Positions 19,022-27,913 of a DNA stretch of 64,000 nucleotides are shown piece by piece. Position 1 is the first letter of the stretch; each line of letters begins with the position of its first letter. Source of the DNA: Candidatus Zhuqueibacterota bacterium. GTDB taxonomy: Bacteria; Zhuqueibacterota; Zhuqueibacteria; Oceanimicrobiales; Oceanimicrobiaceae. The stretch lies in NCBI GenBank assembly GCA_029262055.1, contig JAJDAD010000092.1, positions 186,001 through 250,000 on the forward strand. The letters run 5' to 3'. The notes under the pieces are model-generated. The model made no database searches. It was not told where the DNA came from and worked only from the letters and a program-made list of their open reading frames with translations. Made by a program: the position numbers and the translations under genes.

Positions 19022-20335
19022 GTGATAACGAGGGTCACGGAGTTTTTCGAGTTTGACAAGCATGGGACAACCCTTCGGCAGGAAGTGGTCGCGGGCATAA
19101 CTACATTCCTGACGATGTCCTACATCATCGTTGTGAATCCGAAGATCCTCGAAGCGGCAGGCATTCCGTTTGACGCTTCGCTGGTGGCTACGATCTTGAC
19201 GGCCGCGTTCGGGACCCTCCTGATGGCCTTTTACGCAAAGCGGCCGTTTGCCATCGCGCCTTACATGGGCGAAAATGCCTTTATCGCCTATACGGTGGTT
19301 GTGGTTCTCGGCTACTCCTGGCAGGCTGCATTGGCGGCCATTTTTGTGAGCGGCGTCTTGTTTGTTTTGCTCACGGCCCTCAAGCTGCGCAAGTGGCTGG
19401 TCGAATCCGTCCCGCAATCGTTGCGCCACAGTTTTTCGGTCGGCATCGGTCTCTTCCTGACATTTATCGGGCTTAACTCCACTGGCATTGTTTCACTCGG
19501 GACCGCGGACGCACCAGTCAGAATCGGGGCGGTAACCAGTCCACAGGTGCTGCTCGCCATCGCCGGTTTCTTTCTGATTAGCTTTCTGATGATTCGCAAA
19601 ATCGCGGGCGGCATACTGCTGGGCATCCTGACCATCACCTTTGCGTCATTCGCGCTTGGACTGTCGCCGCCGCCGGAGAGATTAATCAGCCTGCCGCCTG
19701 CCCTATCACCGACATTGCTGAAACTCGACTTAGGGAGCATCACAGATGTTGGGTTTTTTGCCGTAATCCTGACAGTCTTTGTCATGGCTTTTGTCGACAC
19801 CATGGGGACCCTGATCGGGGTTTCCTCCAGAGCCGGCTTTCTGGATGACGACGGCAACTTGCCCGAAATCGAAAAACCGATGATGGCAGATGCGCTTGCG
19901 ACCACATTTGCCGGGCTGGTGGGCACTACCACCGCCGGGGCTTATATCGAATCGGCTGCCGGCATCGCCGCCGGCGGGAGAACGGGCTTCACTGCGGTCG
20001 TCGTTGCGCTGTTGTTTCTTTTGTCACTTTTCTTCGCGCCATTCATGACCGCGGTGCCGCCGCAAGCTTACGGCCCGGCTCTGATAGTTGTGGGTTTTTT
20101 GATGCTCTCATCCATCCGCCGGATCGACTTTGAGGATTATACCGAGTTTTTTCCGGCAGTTACAGTGATCGCCCTGATGAGTTTTACATTCAACATCGGC
20201 GTTGGCATAACCGCGGGCTTCGTGCTCTATCCGATATTCAAGGTTGTCGCTGGCCGCTCCGATGAAGTGAATTCCGGCCTGTGGGTCATGAGTGCATTAT
20301 CTCTTCTATTTTATATTTTTTATCCATATTCTTAA
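19022..20335 (+). CDS. AzgA/PbuG-type purine permease (NCS2 superfamily)
   Basis: Inner-membrane transporter of 437 residues with about 12 to 14 hydrophobic helices. GTG 19022 is the preferred start: GAGG lies at 19009-19012 and the protein then begins FFEFDKHGTTLRQEVVAGITTFLTMSYI, as in AzgA/PbuG guanine-hypoxanthine or adenine permeases. Other family marks are NPKIL, PYMGENAFIAYTVV, FVDTMGTLIGVSSRAG, TTTAGAYIESAAGIAAGGRTG. The frame upstream of 19022 overlaps purE and is not real. Linked to purE by 19 bases. Confidence 0.92.
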   Translation: MITRVTEFFEFDKHGTTLRQEVVAGITTFLTMSYIIVVNPKILEAAGIPFDASLVATILTAAFGTLLMAFYAKRPFAIAPYMGENAFIAYTVVVVLGYSWQAALAAIFVSGVLFVLLTALKLRKWLVESVPQSLRHSFSVGIGLFLTFIGLNSTGIVSLGTADAPVRIGAVTSPQVLLAIAGFFLISFLMIRKIAGGILLGILTITFASFALGLSPPPERLISLPPALSPTLLKLDLGSITDVGFFAVILTVFVMAFVDTMGTLIGVSSRAGFLDDDGNLPEIEKPMMADALATTFAGLVGTTTAGAYIESAAGIAAGGRTGFTAVVVALLFLLSLFFAPFMTAVPPQAYGPALIVVGFLMLSSIRRIDFEDYTEFFPAVTVIALMSFTFNIGVGITAGFVLYPIFKVVAGRSDEVNSGLWVMSALSLLFYIFYPYS

Positions 20336-20347
20336 CCTGGACAGTTC

Positions 20348-20500
20348 ATGAAGCTGCGCATTGAGCACAAATCCAACGATTCATGTGATTCAGGAGGAGT
20401 CCTTTTCGAGCAGGGCCGGTTGGCTGCAACAGGCCCTGACCGAACCCGAAAGGATCCGTGCATGATGACGGGGAAGCAATTCATGACAAGTGCAGGTTGA
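20348..20500 (+). pseudogene. Small ORF related to the one at 58086-58208, frameshifted
   Basis: Starting at ATG 20348, 50 codons are open. Its first 22 codons match the small ORF at 58208-58086 closely: both read LRI-(E/D)-HKSND then C, SGG and FEQ. About ten base changes fall mostly at first and third codon positions. After FEQ this copy has a seven-base net insertion and the similarity continues in another frame, where LQQA and PE line up with the other copy. A 7-pair hairpin (20411-20417 with 20432-20438) overlaps the insertion. It lies 12 bases after the permease stop and 83 bases before the sugar kinase. It could instead be a repeated RNA or DNA element. Confidence 0.4.
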
Positions 20501-20582
20501 ATGAGTGGTCTCTAGTTCAGAACGATCAGCATTTTAGTAACGGAAAATCACAATCAACTTTGCAACGATATAAACGATATAA

Positions 20583-21506
20583 ATGAACATTGGTGTTGTC
20601 GGCACATTCATCCGCGATCGAATTCTACCCTGGAGACGGCCCGAAACAGCCAGCATTGGCGGTCTGTTCTTTACGACTTCGTATCTGGCAAAGTTTGCTG
20701 AGCCAGGGACCACCATTTTGCCAGTTGCCTGCCTGGGCGAGGACTTCGCAGATGAAGTCAGGACGGCGCTGGCTGTTTATCCCAATGTCGATCTTTCTGC
20801 CACGACTATTTTGCCGCGACCGAATACCCAGGTGACGCTAACGTACAGCGGTCCCGTCGATCGCGAGGAAGTGACCACAACGCCGATGCCCCCTCTGCAG
20901 GCATCGGCCCTGGAACCGTTGCTTGATGCGGATGCCGTTGTCGTCAATCTGATTACGGGTTACGACGTCGAATTAGACGCGTTGCAGGCGTTTCGCAAGC
21001 GCGCGCGCGGATTGCTCTATCTCGACTTTCATTCGCGTGCGCTGGCCATCGACCGCAACGGCAAACGTTTCCACCGGCAACCCGGTGACTGGCAGGAATG
21101 GGTAAGGCAGGCAGATGTCTTGCAGCTAAATGAAATGGAAGCCGCCACGTTGTCCGGCCTGGCGCCGGAAGACCGAAAGGGATTCGAAGTATTCGCGCAG
21201 CGCATTCTTGATTTGGGCCCCTCGGTCTGTCACATTACGCTCGGCGAACATGGATCTTTGTGGTGTCGCCGCTCACAGGGACAAGTAGAGGTTCATAAAA
21301 TAGCGCAGACAGCCGTCGACGAGGTTGTGGACACGACCGGTTGCGGAGACGCATTTGAAGCCGCCTACATCGCAAGTGTGTTGGCCGGCGCCACCGAAGT
21401 CGATGCAACCCGGTTCGCGCACAAAGCCGCTGCCTTCAATTGTTCATTTGCGGGCAGTACCGGTATTTTCACCGAAAGTGGCAAAATCCGGGCCCACGCA
21501 CACTAA
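20583..21506 (+). CDS. PfkB-family carbohydrate kinase
   Basis: A 307-residue ribokinase-fold kinase. It has IGGLFFTTSYLAKF near the N-terminus, LNEMEAATLSG in the middle and the PfkB signature 2 DTTGCGDAF with the catalytic Asp near residue 257 (the family usually reads GAGD). The N-terminal GG substrate motif is present. The substrate cannot be told; ribokinase, fructokinase and nucleoside kinases share this fold. The gene stands about 20 bases upstream of rfbD. The start ATG follows an AT-rich repeat (two copies of ACGATATAAA) with no clear ribosome binding site. Confidence 0.88.
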   Translation: MNIGVVGTFIRDRILPWRRPETASIGGLFFTTSYLAKFAEPGTTILPVACLGEDFADEVRTALAVYPNVDLSATTILPRPNTQVTLTYSGPVDREEVTTTPMPPLQASALEPLLDADAVVVNLITGYDVELDALQAFRKRARGLLYLDFHSRALAIDRNGKRFHRQPGDWQEWVRQADVLQLNEMEAATLSGLAPEDRKGFEVFAQRILDLGPSVCHITLGEHGSLWCRRSQGQVEVHKIAQTAVDEVVDTTGCGDAFEAAYIASVLAGATEVDATRFAHKAAAFNCSFAGSTGIFTESGKIRAHAH

Positions 21507-21523
21507 ACGGAAGCTCTGACAAC

Positions 21524-22456
21524 TTGAAACTGCTAAAGAAAAAAGCACTCATTACCGGCTCAAACGGGCTGCTCGGCCAGAAACTGGTGCAGGCGTTTCT
21601 GCCGGAGTACGATGTTTACGGGGTTGGCACCAAACCTGAAGCACTTTTGCATCTGAAAGGTTATTCCTACTCCAGGTGCGATATCAGTAAACAGCGTGAA
21701 ATTGTTGATTTGGTCAAATCTATCGGTCCCGATATCATCGTTAATTCGGCGGCCTACACGGATGTCGACGGCAGCGAAGTCAACCGGGACGCCTGTTGGC
21801 AGGTGAATTGTGTCGGGGTTAAGAACCTTGGTGTGGCCGCGAAAAGAGTCGACGCGTTTCTCGTACACATCTCCACCGACTACGTTTTCGATGGCCGGTC
21901 GGGTAACTATGCTGAGGACTCTAAGCCAAACCCGCTCGGATATTACGGCAGGTCAAAGCTGGCGGGAGAGAACGAGCTGATTCTGACTGGAGCTGAGAGT
22001 GCCATTGCCAGGACCATGGTGCTCTACGGCATGGGAAGTGGGTTAGGTCCTAATTTTGCAACCTGGCTGATCGACAAGCTAAGCCGTGGTGAGGCGGTCA
22101 ACATTGTCGATGATCAGTTCGGCCACCCGACTCTGGTGGACGACCTCGCCCAGGGAGTCAAGCGCATTGCCAAGCTACGGAAGCAGGGAGTTTTTCACGT
22201 GACTGGCCGCGAGTGTGATAGCCGCTATGGTTTTGCCGTGACATTGGCGGAGGTCTTTGGGTTTGACGCCTCTCTGATCAATCGCATACAGACCAGGGAC
22301 CTGAATCAGAAGGCGCCGCGACCGCTTAACTCGAGTTTTGATCTAAGCAAATTGCGAAACGAAATAGGCATCGAACTTGGCGGCATTAAGGAAGGCTTGA
22401 AAAAGCTCAAAAAGCAACTGCAGTCTGCCAGCCCGGGCAGGGGAGCAAAATCATAA
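21524..22456 (+). CDS. rfbD: dTDP-4-dehydrorhamnose reductase
   Basis: Extended SDR enzyme of 310 residues that makes the last step of dTDP-L-rhamnose synthesis. It shows the NAD(P) motif GSNGLLGQ, VNSAAYTDVDGSEV, STDYVFDG and the YYGRSKLAGE catalytic Tyr/Lys. TTG 21524 is the preferred start, with GGAAG at 21509-21513, since upstream codons overlap the previous gene and add nothing conserved. The stop TAA shares one base with the start of the next gene. No rfbA, rfbB or rfbC is in the window. It supplies rhamnose for the surface glycans suggested by the nearby glycosyltransferases. Confidence 0.9.
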   Translation: MKLLKKKALITGSNGLLGQKLVQAFLPEYDVYGVGTKPEALLHLKGYSYSRCDISKQREIVDLVKSIGPDIIVNSAAYTDVDGSEVNRDACWQVNCVGVKNLGVAAKRVDAFLVHISTDYVFDGRSGNYAEDSKPNPLGYYGRSKLAGENELILTGAESAIARTMVLYGMGSGLGPNFATWLIDKLSRGEAVNIVDDQFGHPTLVDDLAQGVKRIAKLRKQGVFHVTGRECDSRYGFAVTLAEVFGFDASLINRIQTRDLNQKAPRPLNSSFDLSKLRNEIGIELGGIKEGLKKLKKQLQSASPGRGAKS

Positions 22457-23181
22457 TGGAAAAAGTTGTCATCATCATTCCCACTTACAATGAGATCGAA
22501 AACATAGAAAGTTTGCTGGCAAAGATAATCGCTCTGAATCTGCCGAATCTAACGGTCTTGATCGTCGATGACAACTCGCCGGACGGCACTGGTGACTGGG
22601 TCGAAAGCCGTACGAAAGAGGACATGCGAATAAAGCTGCTGCGCCGCCCGCGCAAACTTGGCCTCGGCAAGGCTTATGTGGCTGGGTTCAAGTATGCCCT
22701 CGAAAATGGCTATGACCTTGTTTTTGAAATGGACGGTGACCACTCGCACAGCCCGGGCGAGGTCCCCGGCATGCTGGAAAAGGCCAAGACCCACGATCTG
22801 GTCATCGGTTCGCGCTACCTGACCGGGGTCAATGTCATCAATTGGCCGTTTTCACGCTTGTTGATTAGCCTTGGGGCAAATCTTTACACCAGACTGATCA
22901 CCCGGCTACCGGTGCAGGACTGTACGAGCGGGTTCAAGTGCTTCCGGCGCTCCGTGCTGGAGGGGCTCAACCTGGATAATATTTCCAGTGACGGCTACTC
23001 ATTTCAGATCGAGATGACTTACAAGGCCTGGCGGCGTGATTTCCGCATCATCGAACATCCGATTATTTTCGTTGACCGCGCAAAGGGCACTTCAAAGCTC
23101 AATATCAGAGTGATGTGGGAAGCGGTTTGGGTGGTTTGGAAACTGCGCTTGCTGAGTTTGATACACCAACTCAAGTCATGA
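22456..23181 (+). CDS. Polyprenol monophosphomannose synthase-like glycosyltransferase
   Basis: Family 2 glycosyltransferase of 241 residues. The motifs IIIPTYNEIENI, VDDNSPDGTG, FEMDGDHSHSP, GSRYLTGV and TSGFKCFRR are those of dolichol-phosphate mannose synthase and bacterial Ppm1. It lacks the C-terminal membrane domain of larger members, as many bacterial forms do. A polyprenyl-phosphate sugar made here could feed the DUF2723 GT-C-like protein at 12.7 kb (inference). Start overlaps the rfbD stop by one base and its own stop overlaps the next start as ATGA. Confidence 0.9.
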   Translation: MEKVVIIIPTYNEIENIESLLAKIIALNLPNLTVLIVDDNSPDGTGDWVESRTKEDMRIKLLRRPRKLGLGKAYVAGFKYALENGYDLVFEMDGDHSHSPGEVPGMLEKAKTHDLVIGSRYLTGVNVINWPFSRLLISLGANLYTRLITRLPVQDCTSGFKCFRRSVLEGLNLDNISSDGYSFQIEMTYKAWRRDFRIIEHPIIFVDRAKGTSKLNIRVMWEAVWVVWKLRLLSLIHQLKS

Positions 23182-25316
23182 TTGAAACATCAAAAAGTGC
23201 AGGCTTTGTTGGCGTCGCGGCCAACACCAGCGAGTCGAAAGACAAAACGCTCGAGCTCTCGGTCGTTATCGTCAACTATAACGTCAAGGAGTTTCTCGAG
23301 CAGACGCTGGTGTCCGTGACCAAAGCGCTTGATACAATCCCCTCCAACATCATTGTTGTGGACAATGCTTCTGTCGACGGCAGCCAACAGCTTATCCGGG
23401 AGCGTTTTCCGGACGTGACGCTGGTGGCGAACCCCGAAAACGCAGGCTTTGCAAAAGCGTCCAATCAGGGAATCCGGATGTCGCAAGCCCGGTTTGTCGC
23501 GCTGCTGAATCCTGACACCATTGTTGAGGAAAGCACGTTTTCCCGGATGCTCGAGTTTTTTCACGACAACCCCAGGGCCGGCATGGCAGGTTGCAAAATC
23601 CTCAATCCCGACGGCACCTTGCAGCTTGCGTGCCGCAGAAGCTTTCCGACCCCGTGGGTCGCATTCACCAAGCTGAGCGGATTGAGCTTCCTCTTTGCGA
23701 AAAGCAAGATGTTCGGGAGGTACAACCTCACCTATCTTGATCCCGATGAAACTCATGCGGTCGATGCGATTTCTGGTTCGTTTATGATGGTGCGCAGCTC
23801 GACTTTAGAACAGGTTGGCCTTTTGGATGAGTCTTTTTTTCTCTACGGCGAAGATCTTGACTGGTGCTACCGCATGGGCAAGAACGGGTGGGATGTAATG
23901 TATTTTCCCGGTACGCAGATTATCCACTTTAAAGGGGAAAGCTCGAAGAAGGCACGATTCGATAACCTGCGGACGTTTTATCACTCGATGGACCTGTTCG
24001 CCCGCAAACATTTCAAGAAAAACTACTACCGTGTCCCGTACCGCTTGCTTTGGGCGGGCATTTGGTTGCGCGCGGGTTTGTCTCTTTTGTGGAATCTCGT
24101 GACACATTCCGCAGCGGCCGTGGCTGATTTTGTTCTGCTCAGCGTGAGCTTGGTGATGGGCGTTTTTCTCAGGTTTGGCAGCATGTCTGAACTACCCGCA
24201 TTCAAAGTCGTAATTCCGGCATATTCGCTTATCTGGCTCCTGACGCTGTTTGTTTCAGGAAGCTACGACCGTCGCAAATACTCTTTCTGGACTGCGGCAA
24301 GCGCGATAACGTTTGGATTTTTCATCAATGCCAGTCTGACATTTTTTTTCAAGCAGTATGCTTTCTCCCGCGCTGTCGTGCTGTATAGCTTTGTGCTGGC
24401 GCTGTTGCTTGTGTCCGGGTGGCGCGTTCTGGTCAAACTTCTCCCCAGATTTGGCAACGGACGGTTCAAAGGCACTTTAGGGCGGACCTTGCTGGCGCGC
24501 AGCACGTTGATTGTTGGCGATCTGGAGTCCGGCGGCCGGCTCATCAAAAAGCTGAATTCCAAAGTCGACAGCGGCTACGACATCGCGGGGTTGGTTAGTC
24601 TCAACGGTGAAAATGCCGGAGAGTTGATCAATGGCGTCTACGTGCTGGGCGGCTTGGATCGTCTCAACACCATTATCAGAGAGAGCCACGCGCAGGAGGT
24701 TATTTTTTCAACGCACGGGCTAACGTATGACCAGATTCTACGGATCATCGCCAGCTCTAATAGTCAACGCGTGAACTTTAAGTTGATTCCAACCAACATG
24801 GAAGTTATTATCGGCAAGGCTTCTATAGATCGCATCGACGACATGCCGCTCCTTGAGATCGACTATAAGTTGCACCGCAGAGGGTACCGATTTGTCAAGC
24901 GTTTGTTTGATGTAGCGGTTGCCGGGGCGTATATCGGCGCCACTTTCCCGATTTATGTTGTGAAGAAGTACGTTTTCCGGGCTGTTCTGGAAGACAGGTT
25001 TTTTTTCAGAGACGGGCGGGAGGTGACTCTGCAGGCTTTCACCTCCGGCAGGTCGAACTTTTGGGACAAGCTGCCGTACTTAGTGGCCGTTCTGCAGGGA
25101 CACCTCAGTTTGGTCGGCAGTGAAATCAATTGGGACAAACTCGCCTCGACTGAAAACTCCGTGGAACTTAAACCGGGTTTGACGGGTATTGTGCAGGTGA
25201 ACCGGGCCAAAGAACTTAGTGATGACGATAAGCAGAAGTACCAGATTTATTACCTGAAAAACTACTCGCCTCTTCTCGACATCGAGATTTTGGTGCGAGC
25301 AATATTCAAAGTATGA
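23178..25316 (+). CDS. Glycosyltransferase family 2 fused to a degenerate phosphoglycosyl transferase
   Basis: A 712-residue fusion. Residues about 27-290 are a rhamnosyltransferase-type GT2 domain ([55 protein letters not shown]). A membrane region (about 300-430) and a Rossmann-type domain (about 450-560) follow, as in WbaP/WcaJ-type enzymes, and then a C-terminal sugar-transferase domain ending [15 protein letters not shown]. In that domain the catalytic Asp-Glu dyad reads D630-K631 (WDKLPYL), the KFRSM basic loop is missing, and SLVGPRP is SLVGSEI, so it is probably inactive as a phosphoglycosyl transferase. ATG 23178 overlaps the preceding stop. The GT2 half looks functional. Confidence 0.85.
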   Translation: MIETSKSAGFVGVAANTSESKDKTLELSVVIVNYNVKEFLEQTLVSVTKALDTIPSNIIVVDNASVDGSQQLIRERFPDVTLVANPENAGFAKASNQGIRMSQARFVALLNPDTIVEESTFSRMLEFFHDNPRAGMAGCKILNPDGTLQLACRRSFPTPWVAFTKLSGLSFLFAKSKMFGRYNLTYLDPDETHAVDAISGSFMMVRSSTLEQVGLLDESFFLYGEDLDWCYRMGKNGWDVMYFPGTQIIHFKGESSKKARFDNLRTFYHSMDLFARKHFKKNYYRVPYRLLWAGIWLRAGLSLLWNLVTHSAAAVADFVLLSVSLVMGVFLRFGSMSELPAFKVVIPAYSLIWLLTLFVSGSYDRRKYSFWTAASAITFGFFINASLTFFFKQYAFSRAVVLYSFVLALLLVSGWRVLVKLLPRFGNGRFKGTLGRTLLARSTLIVGDLESGGRLIKKLNSKVDSGYDIAGLVSLNGENAGELINGVYVLGGLDRLNTIIRESHAQEVIFSTHGLTYDQILRIIASSNSQRVNFKLIPTNMEVIIGKASIDRIDDMPLLEIDYKLHRRGYRFVKRLFDVAVAGAYIGATFPIYVVKKYVFRAVLEDRFFFRDGREVTLQAFTSGRSNFWDKLPYLVAVLQGHLSLVGSEINWDKLASTENSVELKPGLTGIVQVNRAKELSDDDKQKYQIYYLKNYSPLLDIEILVRAIFKV

Positions 25317-25323
25317 GAGTGCC

Positions 25324-26280
25324 ATGAGTGAATACACGCTTGAATTTGAAAAACCCATAGTTGAGCTTGAGAGAAAAATCCGTGAGATGAGGGAGTATTC
25401 ACAAAGTGAAAACGTCGAGATCGCAGATGAACTTAAGACTCTCGAACAAAAAGCAGAAAAGTTGCGCAAGGACATATATTCCAAGCTGACGCGCTGGCAG
25501 CGTTTGCAGGTGGCCCGGCATCCGCAGAGACCCTATTCCCGCGACTACATCGAGCGGATTGCAGATTCGTTTGTTGAGATGCACGGCGACCGCGCGTTTG
25601 GCGACGACCCGGCGATCATCGCCGGCATCGGCAAAGTGGGTGACCGCAAGGTTGCCATCATCGGGCACCAGAAGGGACGCACTACCAAACAGAAACTGCA
25701 CAGAAACTTCGGCATGCCGCATCCAGAGGGTTACCGCAAAGCATTGCGCGTCATGAAGCTTGCGGAAAAATTCAAGCGCCCCATAATCTGTCTTCTCGAC
25801 ACGCCGGGTGCCTTCCCCGGCATCGGCGCGGAAGAGCGCGGGCAGGCCGAAGCCATAGCCCGCAATCTCTTTGAGATGACACGCTTGCGGGTGCCGATTG
25901 TCGTGATCGTGATAGGAGAAGGCGCCTCGGGTGGCGCGCTCGGGATCGGCATCGGCGACCGGGTGTTGATGATGGAAAATACCTGGTACTCGGTGATCTC
26001 GCCCGAAGGTTGTGCCGCCATTCTTTGGCGCGACAGCACCAAAGCCGAACAGGCTGCGGAAGCGATGAAGGTAACTGCACATGATTTGCTTGAACTGGGT
26101 GTGGTGGACAAGGCCATTACCGAGCCATTGGGAGGCGCTCACCACAATTATGACGAATCCGCCCGCGTGCTGAAAGAACACATCATCGCCGAACTGGATG
26201 AACTACAGACGCTCGAACCGGAGCAGTTGGTTGAAGCACGGATGGAGAAGTACGACGCAATGGGGTTCTTCAACGAATGA
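25324..26280 (+). CDS. accA: Acetyl-CoA carboxylase carboxyltransferase subunit alpha
   Basis: A 318-residue cytoplasmic subunit which with AccD transfers carboxyl from biotin-BCCP to acetyl-CoA for fatty acid synthesis. It begins [18 protein letters not shown] as in AccA, and carries [66 protein letters not shown] and [15 protein letters not shown]. Full length. It starts seven bases after the glycosyltransferase fusion. No accD is in the window. A short stem-loop follows its stop. Confidence 0.97.
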   Translation: MSEYTLEFEKPIVELERKIREMREYSQSENVEIADELKTLEQKAEKLRKDIYSKLTRWQRLQVARHPQRPYSRDYIERIADSFVEMHGDRAFGDDPAIIAGIGKVGDRKVAIIGHQKGRTTKQKLHRNFGMPHPEGYRKALRVMKLAEKFKRPIICLLDTPGAFPGIGAEERGQAEAIARNLFEMTRLRVPIVVIVIGEGASGGALGIGIGDRVLMMENTWYSVISPEGCAAILWRDSTKAEQAAEAMKVTAHDLLELGVVDKAITEPLGGAHHNYDESARVLKEHIIAELDELQTLEPEQLVEARMEKYDAMGFFNE

Positions 26281-26296
26281 AACGGTCTCCCGTTTC
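26279..26296 (+). terminator. Stem-loop at the accA stop codon
   Basis: A 7-pair stem (26279-26285 with 26290-26296, GAAACGG and its complement) with a four-base TCTC loop overlaps the accA stop. No T tract follows at once, so it could be a factor-dependent end or an mRNA-stabilising hairpin. Confidence 0.35.
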
Positions 26297-26343
26297 CAGC
26301 TTAACTTCAATAAAACCCGCAAGAACTGCCTTCTAAAAAGGAC

Positions 26344-26372
26344 TTGACTATTTAGGTTTTTTGTCTTACCTT
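26344..26372 (+). promoter_or_regulatory. Candidate promoter upstream of scpA
   Basis: TTGACT at 26344-26349 and TACCTT at 26367-26372 are 17 bases apart. The -10 element is weak. The stretch TTGACTATTTAGGT and a later GTCCCATTAAC (26403-26413) closely resemble the valS upstream region. A second TTGACA at 26415 has no good -10 partner. Confidence 0.35.
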
Positions 26373-26476
26373 TTTCTGATCTATTGGCTTCTCAGGATTA
26401 GTGTCCCATTAACTTTGACAATATGTGGTTTATTAGACTTTTGTACGACAATCCGGTCTCACTAAGCACTAAAGGG

Positions 26477-26507
26477 AAGCCCGTTTGTTTGGATATGGGC
26501 TTTTTTT
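26477..26507 (+). terminator. Terminator-like hairpin abutting the scpA start codon
   Basis: AAGCCC (26477-26482) pairs with GGGCTT (26497-26502), with a 14-base loop and a run of seven T at 26501-26507. The next base is the A of the scpA ATG. This has the form of an intrinsic terminator but lies where the ribosome binding site should be, so it may act as an attenuator or end upstream transcription. Confidence 0.5.
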
Positions 26508-27230
26508 ATGTCATATAGAATTCAACTACAAAACTTTGAAGGGCCGCTCGATCTGCTTCTCTTTCTGATTCGGAAGAACGAGGTGGATATCTACGACATC
26601 CCGGTGGCGAAGATTACCGGGCAGTACATGCAGTATCTGGAAGCGATTGAGCTGCTGGACCTGGATAACGCCAGCGAATATATTCTGATGGCGGCCACGC
26701 TCATTCGCATCAAGGCCCAGCTACTTCTGCCCAAGCCGGTTTTGGAAGACGATGAGGAAGCCGAGGATCCGAGACAGGAGTTAATCCAGCGCTTGCTGGA
26801 ATATCAGCGCTTCAAAGAAGTCGCATCCGGGCTTGGTGATCTGGAGTCGGAGAGCAGGGATTATTTCAAACTAAAGAACCTGGTGGTCGAGGATGAAGAG
26901 CCGTTGCCCGAAGACGAGCAATGGCTGGGCAAGGAGGACGTGACTCTGTACGATCTGATGTCCGTTTTTGTCGACGTTTTGAAACGGGTGCCGCCGGTTA
27001 CGGAGCACACCGTCGAGAGCATCCCGGTCACAATCGACGACCAATCAAAGTATGTTTTAGATCTGCTCGACCTTAAGGAAAGCGTTCTTTTCAGAGAGCT
27101 CCTTGGGCAAATCAAAGAAAGGATTGTTCTGATTGTTACCTTCATTGCAATCCTCGAACTGGTGAGAAGAAATCGCGTTGCTGTCGATCAAACCAACCCT
27201 TTCTCTGAGATTTGGATTCGAAAAAGTTGA
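26508..27230 (+). CDS. scpA: Segregation and condensation protein A
   Basis: Kleisin subunit of the bacterial SMC-ScpA-ScpB condensin, acting on the nucleoid. The 240-residue protein opens YRIQLQNFEGPLDLLLFLI, the nearly invariant ScpA N-terminus, and has ASEYILMAATLIRIKAQLLLP and a winged-helix C-terminus with RERIVLIVTFIAILEL-like residues before NPFSEI. The start is therefore firm although no ribosome binding site precedes it: seven T bases of a terminator-like hairpin occupy that place. Its stop overlaps the scpB start (TGATG). An smc gene is not in the window. Confidence 0.95.
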   Translation: MSYRIQLQNFEGPLDLLLFLIRKNEVDIYDIPVAKITGQYMQYLEAIELLDLDNASEYILMAATLIRIKAQLLLPKPVLEDDEEAEDPRQELIQRLLEYQRFKEVASGLGDLESESRDYFKLKNLVVEDEEPLPEDEQWLGKEDVTLYDLMSVFVDVLKRVPPVTEHTVESIPVTIDDQSKYVLDLLDLKESVLFRELLGQIKERIVLIVTFIAILELVRRNRVAVDQTNPFSEIWIRKS

Positions 27231-27913
27231 TGGAAGATGCCTACAAAAAACAAATTGTTGAAGGCCTTGTTTTTGCAAGCGACACGCCAATCTCTGAGCA
27301 GAAGATAGCTGCCCTCGTCGAGGAAATTACGCCGGCACAGGTCAGAAAAGTCGTTGGGCAGTTAAACGAGGAATACACAAAGAGCAAGCGTTCCTTCCAG
27401 ATCGCAAGGGTGGCAAGTGGTTTTCAAATCAAGACGCGAAAAGATCTTTCACCCTGGGTTAAGAAGTTGTTTAAGGGACGCATTCGCGCCCGGCTTAGTC
27501 AGGCAGGCCTGGAATCGCTTGCCATCATCGTATTTAAGCAACCGATAGGTCGGGTCGACATCGATGCAATTCGTGGTGTCAATTCCGGCGGTGTGATCAA
27601 GACCCTCCTCGAAAGGAACCTGGTCAGCATAGCAGGCCGGTCAGCGGGTCCCGGGAAACCAATTCTCTACGGTACAACCAAAGAGTTCCTGAACTACCTT
27701 GGCGTCGACGAAATAAAGGATCTGCCGAAGCCTAAGGAGATCGAGGAAATTATGGGTAAACTCGACAGCTCAGAAGCAGTTGCCGACAACATCCTGGACG
27801 CACTTACCGCCGGCGACGAACTGGAAGCGGAAGTAGAGGTGGTAGAAACTGAGCCAGACAATAGCGCAACAAGCTTAGACGACCACAATGACGGAAACGG
27901 TAAGACTGAATAA
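27230..27913 (+). CDS. scpB: Segregation and condensation protein B
   Basis: Partner of ScpA in the SMC complex. The 227-residue protein begins QIVEGLVFASDTPISEQKI, and contains the winged-helix hallmark SQAGLESLAIIVFKQPIGRVDIDAIRGVNSGGVI and GRSAGPGKPILYGTT. The last 40 residues are acidic and low-complexity, common in ScpB tails. ATG 27230 shares a base with the scpA stop. The downstream pseudouridine synthase starts 26 bases before the scpB stop. Confidence 0.95.
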   Translation: MEDAYKKQIVEGLVFASDTPISEQKIAALVEEITPAQVRKVVGQLNEEYTKSKRSFQIARVASGFQIKTRKDLSPWVKKLFKGRIRARLSQAGLESLAIIVFKQPIGRVDIDAIRGVNSGGVIKTLLERNLVSIAGRSAGPGKPILYGTTKEFLNYLGVDEIKDLPKPKEIEEIMGKLDSSEAVADNILDALTAGDELEAEVEVVETEPDNSATSLDDHNDGNGKTE

